From assembly GCA_040902745.1 (NCBI GenBank), contig JBBDWR010000014.1:1-64000 (forward strand): a stretch of 64,000 bases of DNA, given 5' to 3'. This DNA is from JBBDWR01 sp040902745. Lineage in GTDB: Bacteria > Actinomycetota > UBA4738 > HRBIN12. Both the position numbers and the translations under genes were made by a program. Shown one piece after another: positions 15,550-23,707 of this stretch; position 1 is the first letter of the stretch; the number at the start of each line of letters is the position of its first letter. The notes under the pieces were generated by a model. The model was not told the origin of the DNA. It worked only from the letters and a program-made list of their open reading frames with translations, and did not search any database.

Positions 15550-16821
15550 TCAGCGCTTCGGCGTAAGTTCGCGAGCCGATTCCGGCAACCACGGCCACAA
15601 TGTTTCGGGCAGCGCGACGGACCCGTCGGCGCGCTGACCGTTCTCGAGCAGCGCGATCAGGGTGCGGCCCATGGCCGTGGCCGTGCCGTTGAGGGTGTGC
15701 AGCACCTCGACCGTTCCGTCGGCCCGGCGAACGCGCGTCTGGAGTCGCCGGGCCTGATAGTCCGTGCAGTTCGAACACGAGGTGAGTTCTCGGAACCGCT
15801 GCTGTCCAGGCAGCCATCCCTCGATGTCGTACTTCTTGGCCGCGGGCGCACCGAGATCCCCCACGGCGATGTTGACCACGCGATAGGGCAGGCCCAGGTT
15901 CGTGACGATCTTCTCCTCGATGCCGACCAGCCGTTCGTGCTCGTCCCACGACTGCTCGGGAGTCGTGAAACTGAACATCTCCACCTTGTCGAACTGGTGC
16001 ACGCGGAACATCCCTCCCATGTCCTTGCCGTACGTGCCCGCCTCGCGGCGGAAACAGGTGGAGTACCCGGCGTAACGACGCGGGAGCTCGCTCTCGTCCA
16101 GGATCTCGCCCATATGAAGCGCGGCCAGCGGCACCTCGCTGGTCCCGACCAGATACAGGTCGTCTTCGCGCGTCTTGTACAGGCTCGCCTCGTCACCGGG
16201 GAGGAACCCCGTGCCGTACATCGCCTCCTCGCGGACCATCACCGGAGGGATCACCGGCAAGAAGCCCTCGGGCAGCAGGACGCCGAGAGCGTGCTGCACC
16301 AACGCGAACTGGACGAGCACGAGGTCACCCAGCAGGTACACGAAGCGAGATCCGGACGTTCGAACGGCGCGGTCGACGTCGAGCACGCCCAGCATCGTCC
16401 CCAGTTCGACATGGTCACGCGCCGCGAAGTCGAACGAGGGCGGCTCACCATGGGTTCGCACCGGCACGGAGTCGTCCTCGGTGAGCCCGTCGGGAGCACT
16501 CTCGTGCGGCAGGTTCGGCGTCTGTGCGAGGAGCGCCGTGAGTTGCGTCTGCACGTCGGCGAGTTCCGGTTCCTTCGCCTTGAGCGACGCGGACACCTCG
16601 GCCGCGCGAGAGATCAACACCTTCTTGTCTTCGCCCTCGGCGCCGCCGATCGCCTTGGACGCCTTGTTCTGCTCGGCGCGAAGGGCCTCGACCTCCGTGG
16701 TGAGCGCCCGTCGACGTTCGTCGAGCGTGAGCAGCTCGTCCACGGCGTCGGAAAGACCCCGGCGTGCGAGTGCGGAGCGGAACGTCTCGGGGTCGTCGCG
16801 GATCGCTTTCAGGTCCAGCAT
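15550..16821 (-). CDS. serS: seryl-tRNA synthetase
   Basis: The 423-residue enzyme charges tRNA-Ser with serine. It has the N-terminal long helical arm (residues 30-100, rich in A/E/K/L) that grips the tRNA variable arm, then the class II catalytic core with motif 2 (YSTCFRREAGTYGKDMGGMF) and motif 3 (LNGTATAMGRTLIALLE). Length is normal for bacterial SerRS. It starts MLDLKAIRDDPE, the usual N-terminus. It probably is transcribed with, or just downstream of, the bactofilin and DUF4446 genes. Confidence 0.97.
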   Translation of the reverse strand: MLDLKAIRDDPETFRSALARRGLSDAVDELLTLDERRRALTTEVEALRAEQNKASKAIGGAEGEDKKVLISRAAEVSASLKAKEPELADVQTQLTALLAQTPNLPHESAPDGLTEDDSVPVRTHGEPPSFDFAARDHVELGTMLGVLDVDRAVRTSGSRFVYLLGDLVLVQFALVQHALGVLLPEGFLPVIPPVMVREEAMYGTGFLPGDEASLYKTREDDLYLVGTSEVPLAALHMGEILDESELPRRYAGYSTCFRREAGTYGKDMGGMFRVHQFDKVEMFSFTTPEQSWDEHERLVGIEEKIVTNLGLPYRVVNIAVGDLGAPAAKKYDIEGWLPGQQRFRELTSCSNCTDYQARRLQTRVRRADGTVEVLHTLNGTATAMGRTLIALLENGQRADGSVALPETLWPWLPESARELTPKR

Positions 16822-16846
16822 GTGTGTGCTACCTCCGGGCGATGCG

Positions 16847-17239
16847 TCAGGGGACGGAAACCTCCTTGCGCTCGCCCGGCGATCGCTCGGCCGACACGGC
16901 CGGCTGCTGACCTTGGCGCTCCATGATGCTCTGACCGTCGAAGGTCGCGCCTTCCTCGATCACGAGGCTCTTCGACGTGATGTTTCCCTCCACCCGGCCG
17001 CCGCCTTTGAGTTCGGCGCGACCCGTCACGGTGATCGTGCCGCGCAAGCGACCCGCCACCGACACGCTCTTGGCACGGATGTCGGCCTCGACCTGGCTGT
17101 TGGGACTCAGGACGACGTCGCCGTCGGCCTGGATCTGGCCCTTGACCTGACCGTCGACGCGGAGCGATCCCGCGGACACCACGGTGCCCTCGAGCTTCGC
17201 GCCGGCGCCGACGACCGTGACTTCGCCGCTGTGCTCCAT
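16847..17239 (-). CDS. bactofilin family cytoskeletal protein
   Basis: The 130-residue protein consists of short repeating beta units rich in Gly and Val (VVGAGAKLEGTVVSAGSLRV, then GQVKGQIQADGDVVLSPNS, then GRLRGTITVTGRAELKGGG), the beta-helix of bactofilins, which polymerise without nucleotide. The C-terminal tail is polar. ATG at 17239 has GGGAGG at 8 bases; a GTG at 17248 is an alternative. It sits between serS and DUF4446. Bactofilins act in cell shape and local envelope synthesis. Confidence 0.88.
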   Translation of the reverse strand: MEHSGEVTVVGAGAKLEGTVVSAGSLRVDGQVKGQIQADGDVVLSPNSQVEADIRAKSVSVAGRLRGTITVTGRAELKGGGRVEGNITSKSLVIEEGATFDGQSIMERQGQQPAVSAERSPGERKEVSVP

Positions 17240-17333
17240 CCGTCGCACCTCCCGTCGAGAAGGCTGCTCGGGAGCGCCGCCTGATCCTGTGGCTGCTCCT
17301 GAACGCCTTCGACCTCGTCGCGCTTGAAGATCG

Positions 17334-17834
17334 TCACGCCTTCACCGCCTCCCGGGGGCCGTGCAGCGCCTGGCGGATCGCCTCCGCCTCTTCCACCGAG
17401 AGGTTATAGGGGCTCTCCCCCGCTTGGACAGGTTTCGCGTACACGCGGGTGTCCTGTCGCCCGTTGATCGAGGTCAGCACCATCCCGTTGCCGGCATCGT
17501 CCAGCATCGCAGCGGAGAACGACAGCCTGCCGCCCACGTCCTCGAAGGCGTCGTACCGCACGAGTCCCACCCGCCGAACGGACGCGTGCAACAGTTCCTC
17601 GAGATCGAGATCGCGCTTGTGCAGGGAGCGCGCGGCTCCCTCGAGCCGTTTGATCGAATGCAGGTGATCCTCGAAGATCCCGCGAACCGCCGGGTCCAGC
17701 CCCTGAGGATCGACCGGCTGACCGTCGCGGCGCTTGCGGGCGGCCGAGCCGATCAGCAACGCGAGCAAAGCGAGCGCGCTCAGTCCCAGGCTGACGATCA
17801 CGAGGATCGTGAGGGTTTCGTTCGGCAGCGTCAT
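17334..17834 (-). CDS. DUF4446 family membrane protein
   Basis: The protein (166 residues from ATG 17834; an ATG at 17873 would add 13) has one N-terminal membrane helix, a charged linker, then the conserved core GLVRYDAFEDVGGRLSFS followed by NGMVLTSINGRQDTRVYAKP, which I recognise as the DUF4446 signature. Function is not established. It is upstream of the bactofilin, separated by about 95 bases in which a GTG at 17337 opens a short frame (TIFKRDEVEGVQ) that runs into the bactofilin gene in another frame and probably is not translated. Confidence 0.8.
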   Translation of the reverse strand: MTLPNETLTILVIVSLGLSALALLALLIGSAARKRRDGQPVDPQGLDPAVRGIFEDHLHSIKRLEGAARSLHKRDLDLEELLHASVRRVGLVRYDAFEDVGGRLSFSAAMLDDAGNGMVLTSINGRQDTRVYAKPVQAGESPYNLSVEEAEAIRQALHGPREAVKA

Positions 17835-17913
17835 CGCACTCAGCGTGTCCTGGGTCGTGTGGATCGAACGCACGCGTCGTGAGCAGGGCGTTCGCGTGGA
17901 GGCATCGTATACG

Positions 17914-18738
17914 ATGACCGGCGCCGTGGACGAACGCGCGTTGGCCGAGCTGCTCGACGAGGTCGCCGCAGGGGCGATCGGGACCGGCGATGCGCTCGAT
18001 CGGCTGCGCGATCTCCCCTACGAGTCCCTCGAGGATCTTCGGCTCGACCATCACCGCGAACTGCGCACGGGCGCCGCCGAGGCGGTGTTCGCCCCGGGCA
18101 AGACCCCGCGCCAGGTCGTGGACGCCGCCCGTGCGCTGGCCGCCCACGCCTCCGGCGCCGTCCTCGTCACCCGTGCCGACGCCCCTCGGGCACAAGCCGT
18201 GATGGATGCCTTCCCCGACGCGATCCACGACCCGCGCTCGGGGTTGATCGTCGTGCGGCCCGCGCCCCGGACTCTCGACGCCGACGCCCTCGGACAGATC
18301 GTCGTGGTCGCCGCGGGGACCTCCGATCTGCCGGTGGCCGAGGAGGCGGCGTTGACCGGGCAGGCCCTGGGCCACGAGGTCGAGCGCATCACCGACGTCG
18401 GGGTCGCCGGCGTCCACCGGGTGCTGGAACACCGCGCCGCATTCGACGCGGCGGACACCGTGATCGTGGTCGCGGGTATGGAAGGAGCCCTGCCTTCGGT
18501 GATCGGCGGTCTGACCTCTTCGCCGGTGGTCGCCGTCCCGACGAGCGTGGGCTACGGCGCCTCGTTCGAGGGGCTGGCAGCGCTGCTCGGCATGCTCTCT
18601 TCGTGCGCGCCCGGGATCGCGGTGGTCAATATCGACAACGGCTTTGGCGCGGCACAGGTCGCCCACCGGATCGTGCGGACCTCGCAGACCTCCACGCCCG
18701 CCAACCGGGCTCGCCCAGTGCGTGACGAGGAGCAGTAG
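17914..18738 (+). CDS. larB: pyridinium-3,5-biscarboxylic acid mononucleotide synthase
   Basis: The 274-residue protein matches LarB, the AIR-carboxylase-like enzyme that carboxylates and hydrolyses nicotinate adenine dinucleotide at the first step of nickel-pincer cofactor synthesis. The C-terminal half has the PurE-like motif series VVVAAGTSDLPVAEEAA, then VGVAGVHRVL, then VAGMEGALPSVIGGL and VAVPTSVGYGASFEG. ATG at 17914 is preferred because the frame upstream overlaps the divergent DUF4446 gene. It is followed 2 bases later by larC. Confidence 0.93.
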   Translation: MTGAVDERALAELLDEVAAGAIGTGDALDRLRDLPYESLEDLRLDHHRELRTGAAEAVFAPGKTPRQVVDAARALAAHASGAVLVTRADAPRAQAVMDAFPDAIHDPRSGLIVVRPAPRTLDADALGQIVVVAAGTSDLPVAEEAALTGQALGHEVERITDVGVAGVHRVLEHRAAFDAADTVIVVAGMEGALPSVIGGLTSSPVVAVPTSVGYGASFEGLAALLGMLSSCAPGIAVVNIDNGFGAAQVAHRIVRTSQTSTPANRARPVRDEEQ

Positions 18739-18740
18739 CG

Positions 18741-19961
18741 ATGCGTCTGCTGTTCTTCGATTGCATCGCTGGGATCTCCGGCGACATGGCGCTCGGCGCA
18801 CTCGTCGACGCGGGGGCCAGCCCCGATGCGATCCGGGAACCCCTGGCGGCGCTGCCGATCGAACCGTTCGAGTTGACCCTCGAGGACGTCGAGATCGACG
18901 GCATCGGAGCGACCCGGGCGAGCATCGATACGCCGGCGAGCGAAGTGATCCGCACGTACGCAAGCATCCGGCAGGTGTTGGATGCCGCCGACCTTCCCGA
19001 GAACGCTCGCACCCTCGCGCAGCGGATCTTCCGCAGGCTCGCGGAGGCCGAGGCGCGCATCCACCGCAAGGAAGTGGAGTTCGTCACCTTCCACGAGGTC
19101 GGTGCCGTCGACTCGATCGTGGACATCGTCGGGGTCGCACTCGCCCTCACCGACCTGCGGGCGGATCGCATCTTCAGCTCCGCCGTGCCGACCGGCATGG
19201 GTCTCGCGCGTGTCGACCACGGCATGATGCCGATCCCCGCTCCCGCGGTCGTCGAGCTGCTGCGCGGCGCGCCGCTGTATTCACGAGGCGTCCCCGTCGA
19301 GCTGACCACGCCCACCGGTGCGGCGATCCTGGCCGCAACGGTCGAGGGCTACGGGGAGATCCCCGCGATGCGGATCGAGGCATCGGGCTACGGCGCCGGA
19401 ACCCGCCGGCTCGATTTCCCCAACGTCCTGCGGGTTCTGGTCGGCGAAGAGGTGTCCTCGCGGGAACGCCCTCCGAGCGCGGAGCGACCCGACGGCGGCG
19501 ACGTCGTGCTCGCGACGAACGTCGACGACCTCACCCCCGAACTCTCGGCTCACACGATCGGCCAGTTGCTCGAAGCGGGCGCGCAGGATGCCTGGATCAC
19601 GCCGATCGTGATGAAGAAGGGCCGGCCGGCGGTGACGATCAGCGCGCTCTGCTCGTCAGAGCGCGCCGACGCCGTCCGTCGCGTGCTGTTCCGCGAGACC
19701 GGCACCCTTGGGATCCGAACCTCGCCCGTGGACAAGTGGGCGCTCGATCGCCGATCAGTGGACGTGGAAACCGCGGGGGGGACCGTCCGCGTGAAGGTCG
19801 GGACGCTGGAGGGCGAAGTGGTCAGCGTCTCGCCGGAGTACGAGGACGTCGCCCGGGCGGCGGCTGTGTCCGGGATACCGGCGCGAGCACTGGCCGCAGA
19901 CGCCGTGGTGCGTGCCCGGGATGCGCTCCATCAGACCGCCCCTGCCGGAGAGTCCTCTTAG
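18741..19961 (+). CDS. larC: nickel insertase for the nickel-pincer cofactor
   Basis: The 406-residue protein is LarC, which loads nickel into the bisthiocarboxylated cofactor. It starts MRLLFFDCIAGISGDMALGA, the diagnostic N-terminus, and contains TFHEVGAVDSIVDIVG and TPTGAAILA; the C-terminal domain includes NVDDLTPE and MKKGRPAVTIS. In some bacteria larC is split and joined by frameshifting; here it is one uninterrupted frame. It is in an operon with larB (2-base gap, ribosome-binding site GAGGAG). No larA racemase or larE is in the window. Confidence 0.95.
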   Translation: MRLLFFDCIAGISGDMALGALVDAGASPDAIREPLAALPIEPFELTLEDVEIDGIGATRASIDTPASEVIRTYASIRQVLDAADLPENARTLAQRIFRRLAEAEARIHRKEVEFVTFHEVGAVDSIVDIVGVALALTDLRADRIFSSAVPTGMGLARVDHGMMPIPAPAVVELLRGAPLYSRGVPVELTTPTGAAILAATVEGYGEIPAMRIEASGYGAGTRRLDFPNVLRVLVGEEVSSRERPPSAERPDGGDVVLATNVDDLTPELSAHTIGQLLEAGAQDAWITPIVMKKGRPAVTISALCSSERADAVRRVLFRETGTLGIRTSPVDKWALDRRSVDVETAGGTVRVKVGTLEGEVVSVSPEYEDVARAAAVSGIPARALAADAVVRARDALHQTAPAGESS

Positions 19962-20068
19962 CCGGCGGCTGCCCTGGGCGGCGGCTGCCGACCCCGGACA
20001 GCCGTGAGGGCGCCGTCCCCACCGCTCACAGACGGTGAGTACGACGCCCTCCCCGGGTCAGTTGTCGC

Positions 20069-20164
20069 CTAGTTGTTCTTCCACCCGGCTCCCGCGGCCA
20101 TCAAAAAGGCAGCGAGCCATCCGAGGGAAACCACCAAGCGGCGATACCTGTTCATCACAGACAT
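20069..20164 (-). CDS. 31-residue membrane peptide
   Basis: ATG at 20164 is preceded by AAAGGAGG (3 bases away), one of the best ribosome-binding sites in the window; GTG at 20158 or ATG at 20155 may be the true start given the spacing. The peptide has a basic start (MNRYRRL) and one hydrophobic helix (VVSLGWLAAFLMAAGAG), ending WKNN. No family is recognised. It stands alone, antisense to its neighbours. Confidence 0.45.
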   Translation of the reverse strand: MSVMNRYRRLVVSLGWLAAFLMAAGAGWKNN

Positions 20165-20280
20165 CAGCCTCCTTTCCCAGGCGGCACTCGAGGCACGTAT
20201 CGGCAGATCGGGTGACGGCCTTTAGCGGGTCGGATCGATCCGTCGAGCCGTGCCTACAGCGGGGTCCGTCGCCGCCCGCT

Positions 20281-20382
20281 CATGCTTCGTATCACGGAAC
20301 CGCGATTCGGGCAGATCACGCTGGTCGAAGCATGCAAGGCACCCCCTCCGATGATCTTCGGGTCCCCCATCAAGGGGGTGCC
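20281..20382 (+). promoter_or_regulatory. two adjacent stem-loops upstream of the DUF5317/kinase operon
   Basis: CATGCTTCG (20281-20289) pairs perfectly with CGAAGCATG (20326-20334), and three bases later GGCACCCCCT (20338-20347) pairs perfectly with AGGGGGTGCC (20373-20382, 25-base loop). Two long perfect stems in tandem are unlikely by chance even in GC-rich DNA. They lie about 70 bases before the ATG at 20450 and could form a regulatory leader, or the second could end transcription from upstream. Confidence 0.45.
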
Positions 20383-20449
20383 CAAGCACGTCGATATGCG
20401 GTGATATGACCGGGCAAGACCGGTATGTCTGCGCTGGCTGGAGCCGGGT

Positions 20450-21016
20450 ATGCGGCTGATCCTCACATCTGTGTCGATCGCGATCGTGATCGGCTACTTC
20501 GCGGGCGGGCGGCTTTCGGGCCTGGCCCGCCTCGATCTGCGATGGCCAGCGCTCGCGTTGGTCGGCGTCGCGCTGCAGTTCGCTCCTTGGTCGGGCATGC
20601 CGGGGTTCATCGCCCTGATCTTGTCGTTCGCGGGCCTGATCGCCTTCGCGCTGGCGAACGCGAAACAGGCGGGATTCATCTTGATCGTCGTCGGCCTGGC
20701 GATGAACCTGACCGTGATCGCGGTCAACTCGGGGATGCCGGTGACCCGCGCTTCATTGGTCAGCTCCGGGCAGGCCGACACCCTGACCTCGCTCGTGGAT
20801 GACGGCGGGAACAAGCACCACCTCGCCGGACCGACGGACGCGCTCGTGGTGCTCGGCGACTGGATCCCGCTGGGCCCCCCGGTCCGCCAGTCGATCAGCG
20901 TCGGGGACATCTTCGTGCACGCAGGGCTCGCGTGGTTCATCATCGTGGCGATGCGGCGGGGACGCAGCGGTGTTCCCGCGAGTGATCCGGATCCTGCGAC
21001 GGAGGGGGCCAGTTGA
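20450..21016 (+). CDS. DUF5317 family membrane protein
   Basis: The 188-residue protein has about five membrane helices; between them lies NSGMPVTRASLVSSGQ and later KHHLAGPTDALVVLGDWIPL and SVGDIFVHAGLAWF, which fit the DUF5317 pattern. Function unknown. Its TGA stop overlaps the TTG start of the sensor kinase, so the two are co-translated, suggesting that it could be an accessory sensor or membrane component for the kinase. Confidence 0.75.
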   Translation: MRLILTSVSIAIVIGYFAGGRLSGLARLDLRWPALALVGVALQFAPWSGMPGFIALILSFAGLIAFALANAKQAGFILIVVGLAMNLTVIAVNSGMPVTRASLVSSGQADTLTSLVDDGGNKHHLAGPTDALVVLGDWIPLGPPVRQSISVGDIFVHAGLAWFIIVAMRRGRSGVPASDPDPATEGAS

Positions 21017-22584
21017 CCGTGGCGGCCGAAGCGACACCCTCCACGCGCGTGCGCCCCGAGGCGCGGCCCAAGCAGCGGCTCGCCGTCCAGCTATGGCAGA
21101 TGCTGATCCTCGTTATCACGCTGTTGTGGCTGGGGATCGGTCTCCCCCAATACCCGGACGAGATCCTGACGGGAGCGGTGATCCTGTTCATCGCGATCGT
21201 GATCGCGGTCGATCTGATCCCGGTACCAGCGTGGGGCGGGATGCAGTTGTCCCTGTCGTTCCCGATCCAGCTCGCGGTCGCGATGTCGTTCCCGGTGCCG
21301 ATCGCCGGGTTGATCGCGTTCGTCGGATCGGTCGATCCTCGGGAGTTCCGCCGCGAGGTCTCGATCCTCAAGGCGCTGTACAACCGCGGTCAGATCGCGC
21401 TGTCGATCCTGCTCGGTGCCGCCGTGTTCCACGCGATGACTTCGTTGAACGCGAAGTGGTACGAGTTGCTGCCGGGCCTGCTCGCCGCAACGATCGTTGC
21501 ATACGCGGCGAACACGCTGATCGTGGCCGTGCAAGCGTCACTGGAATCACGCGTACCCCTATGGCAGGTGCTGGCGAAGATGCACGGGGCGCGGCCGGTG
21601 GAGTTCCTCTTCTCCTACCTCGGCCTCGGTCTGTTCGGAGTCGTGATCGCGCGGTTCTACGAGTCCGAGGGCGTGTGGTCGGTTCTGGTCTTCTTGGCCC
21701 CGCTCGTGTTCGCGCGGCAGATGTACTTCCGCAGCCGGGCCCTGGCCGATCAGCTGGCAGAACAGAACCAGCTGCTCGCCGAACAAGCCTCCCGGCTGGA
21801 GGAGCTCCTGGTCAAGGAGACGGAGACGTCGAACGAGCTGCGAGAGCTGAACCGGATGAAGGGGGAGTTCGTCGCCGTCGTCTCGCACGAGCTCCGCACG
21901 CCGGTCACCGCATTGATCGGCTATGCGAAGACGCTCCAGCAGCGAGAGTTCGCAGAGGACGAAGTGTTGCGCCAGGAGTTCCTCGAGCGGATGGAGCGGC
22001 AGGGGGATCGGCTGCTGCGGCTCGTCGAGAACCTGCTCACCGCCTCACGCCTGGAGAGCCGCGAGCTGCCGGTGCAGGTTCAGCGCGTCCTGTTCGAAGA
22101 CGTGTGCCGCGAGGTCGTCGAGGGGCTCGGCGAGGCGAGCCGCGTGGTCGTCGACGTCCCATCGGACCTACCGGTGTTGCACACCGACCGTCAGTTGCTG
22201 GGCCGGGTGGTGCAAAACCTTCTCGACAACGCGCTCAAGTACTCCCCCGATGGCGAGCCCTGCGAGCTGGGCGCGCGCGCGGATAACGACACCGTCATGT
22301 TCTGGGTCCGCGACCACGGTGTCGGGATCCCGCAGGACAAGGTGGAACGCATCTTCGAACGCTTCTATCAGGTCGACTCGTCCTCCACCCGGATCTTCCG
22401 TGGTGCCGGGCTCGGACTGTCCCTCGTCGCCGACCTGCTGGAACATCTGGGCGGACGGATCGAGGTCGACAGCGCACCGGACGAGGGCAGCACGTTCACG
22501 GTGCATGTTCCCGTGCATCATCCCGGAACCGCCGAGGGGCAGGATCCCCAGGAACACGGTGACCTCTCCTCGGCCGTCGGCTGA
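21013..22584 (+). CDS. membrane sensor histidine kinase
   Basis: The 523-residue protein has about six N-terminal membrane helices (residues 28-235) forming a MASE-like sensory domain, a coiled coil (residues 240-285), a HisKA domain with the phosphoacceptor in FVAVVSHELRTP (His292), and an ATPase domain with N-box NLLDNALKYSP, G1 DHGVGIP and G2 GAGLGLSL. The start is TTG at 21013, overlapping the DUF5317 stop as TTGA. No response regulator is adjacent, so it is an orphan kinase here. Confidence 0.92.
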   Translation: MTVAAEATPSTRVRPEARPKQRLAVQLWQMLILVITLLWLGIGLPQYPDEILTGAVILFIAIVIAVDLIPVPAWGGMQLSLSFPIQLAVAMSFPVPIAGLIAFVGSVDPREFRREVSILKALYNRGQIALSILLGAAVFHAMTSLNAKWYELLPGLLAATIVAYAANTLIVAVQASLESRVPLWQVLAKMHGARPVEFLFSYLGLGLFGVVIARFYESEGVWSVLVFLAPLVFARQMYFRSRALADQLAEQNQLLAEQASRLEELLVKETETSNELRELNRMKGEFVAVVSHELRTPVTALIGYAKTLQQREFAEDEVLRQEFLERMERQGDRLLRLVENLLTASRLESRELPVQVQRVLFEDVCREVVEGLGEASRVVVDVPSDLPVLHTDRQLLGRVVQNLLDNALKYSPDGEPCELGARADNDTVMFWVRDHGVGIPQDKVERIFERFYQVDSSSTRIFRGAGLGLSLVADLLEHLGGRIEVDSAPDEGSTFTVHVPVHHPGTAEGQDPQEHGDLSSAVG

Positions 22585-22627
22585 GTTCGGGTTCAAAGCG
22601 GACGCATCATCGGTCGATACCTGAGAG

Positions 22628-23218
22628 ATGGAGACCGCCTGGCGCTGGATCGCCGCGATCGCTGGGTGCCTCGCGCTCGCGTGGTTCCCCTTCGTGTTCG
22701 GGACACGGGTCCCTCTTCTGGGGCTCGTTGATCTCGGATTCCACGAGCTGGGGCACCTGCTCACCCATCCGCTACCGGACGTGTGGACGGCTGCGATGGG
22801 CTCCGTCACCCAGGTCGCGGTTCCCACCGGGCTGGCCGGCTACTTCCTGTGGCGCCGTCGCGATGCGGCCGCCGCGGCCATCTGTCTCGCGTGGGCGGGG
22901 ACCAGCGCCGCGGATGCGAGCGTCTACATCGCCGACGCGCCTCTCCAACAGCTCGAGTTGATCGGAGGACACCACGACTGGGCGTTCGTGCTGGGGCGGT
23001 TGCAGCTCCTCGACGCCGCGGGGTCGATCGCGGGCGTTGTGCGGTTCGCAGGTGCGCTCCTGATCGTCGCCGCGCTCTCTTGTTGCGTACTCGGCTGGGC
23101 ACGGCAACGACGCGACCGGGCGCCAACCCTGCGCAGAACGGCCGCGCTGTCGGTGCGGCCCGTCGCCCTCGACGCCGGGCTCGTGCCCGACCCGGTCACA
23201 AGAGACCGATCGCGCTAG
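22628..23218 (+). CDS. small membrane protein with HELGH zinc motif (M50-like)
   Basis: The 196-residue protein has four or five membrane helices. HELGH at residues 39-43, at the end of the first helix pair, matches the HExxH zinc site of M50-type intramembrane proteases. A second ligand motif of the usual form (NxxPxxxLDG) is not visible, although GGHHDW near residue 118 could contribute. It may be a minimal M50B-like protein with or without protease activity. No PDZ or CBS domain is attached. It follows the kinase gene in the same direction. Confidence 0.65.
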   Translation: METAWRWIAAIAGCLALAWFPFVFGTRVPLLGLVDLGFHELGHLLTHPLPDVWTAAMGSVTQVAVPTGLAGYFLWRRRDAAAAAICLAWAGTSAADASVYIADAPLQQLELIGGHHDWAFVLGRLQLLDAAGSIAGVVRFAGALLIVAALSCCVLGWARQRRDRAPTLRRTAALSVRPVALDAGLVPDPVTRDRSR

Positions 23219-23224
23219 AGGAAC

Positions 23225-23252
23225 AGGTGATTTTCACCTCTCGTGCTACGGT
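23225..23252 (+). promoter_or_regulatory. palindrome plus -10 box before the 23259 gene
   Basis: AGGTGA-TTT-TCACCT (23225-23239) is a perfect inverted repeat, placed 7 bases before an extended -10 element (TGCTACGGT; TACGGT at 23247-23252) that ends 6 bases before the ATG at 23259. It resembles a repressor operator in the -35/-10 spacer of a leaderless promoter. Confidence 0.4.
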
Positions 23253-23258
23253 CGCGCC

Positions 23259-23696
23259 ATGGGTGAAGGCAAGGCGACCTCCTTCGAGCCGGTGCATGTC
23301 ACCGGTGTAGTGACGGACGAGGTGGGCCGGCCACGCAACGACGGCACGCCTGGGAGCGAGCTCTATGCGGTCCCACTGAGATTGTCTCGAACACCGTCGT
23401 CGGAGTGGGGAGACTCCTTCGAGGCATGTTGGAACAACCCTCCCACGCTCTCGACCATGCACAGACCCGGGATCGCCTCCGTCGTCGGGGACACCATCGT
23501 TTTGGGAAGCACGACGATCGACGAGATCGAGGAGCACCACCTCGCGACGGTCCGCATGTGCGTCGAGAAGGCGAATGAGCGCGAGGTCGCCCGGACGGAA
23601 GACGCGCGTCATCAACGAGAGAGCGACGACAACGCCCGGATGGCACATCGGGCCCACGTCGACGAGGTCGCTGATCGCCTGAAGTTCGACGACTAG
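23259..23696 (+). CDS. hypothetical protein
   Basis: The 145-residue soluble protein begins MGEGKATSFEPVHVTGVV and has a C-terminal charged helix rich in E, R, H and D (CVEKANEREVARTEDARHQR). No family is recognised. It has no ribosome-binding site but has a -10 box 6 bases before its ATG, which suggests a leaderless mRNA, and a palindrome that may bind a regulator. The next gene follows 11 bases later and may be co-transcribed. Confidence 0.6.
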   Translation: MGEGKATSFEPVHVTGVVTDEVGRPRNDGTPGSELYAVPLRLSRTPSSEWGDSFEACWNNPPTLSTMHRPGIASVVGDTIVLGSTTIDEIEEHHLATVRMCVEKANEREVARTEDARHQRESDDNARMAHRAHVDEVADRLKFDD

Positions 23697-23707
23697 ATGT
23701 CGAGTCG

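Larger units (their letters stand above)
19962..20449. other. intergenic region with hairpins and one small minus-strand gene
   Basis: After larC come two hairpin-forming repeats (CGGCTG/CAGCCG near 19984-20005 and CTCAC/GTGAG near 20025-20039) that may end transcription. A 31-residue minus-strand frame follows at 20069-20164. Two strong stem-loops at 20281-20382 precede the DUF5317 gene. Nothing else is supported. Confidence 0.5.

Noticed and set aside
15478..16926. Long plus-strand frame across serS
   Set aside because: Antisense shadow of seryl-tRNA synthetase, with no motifs of its own.
17107..17337. Separate small gene starting GTG at 17337
   Set aside because: Only the first dozen residues look protein-like; it then runs through the bactofilin gene in a wrong frame with Arg/Ser-rich composition.
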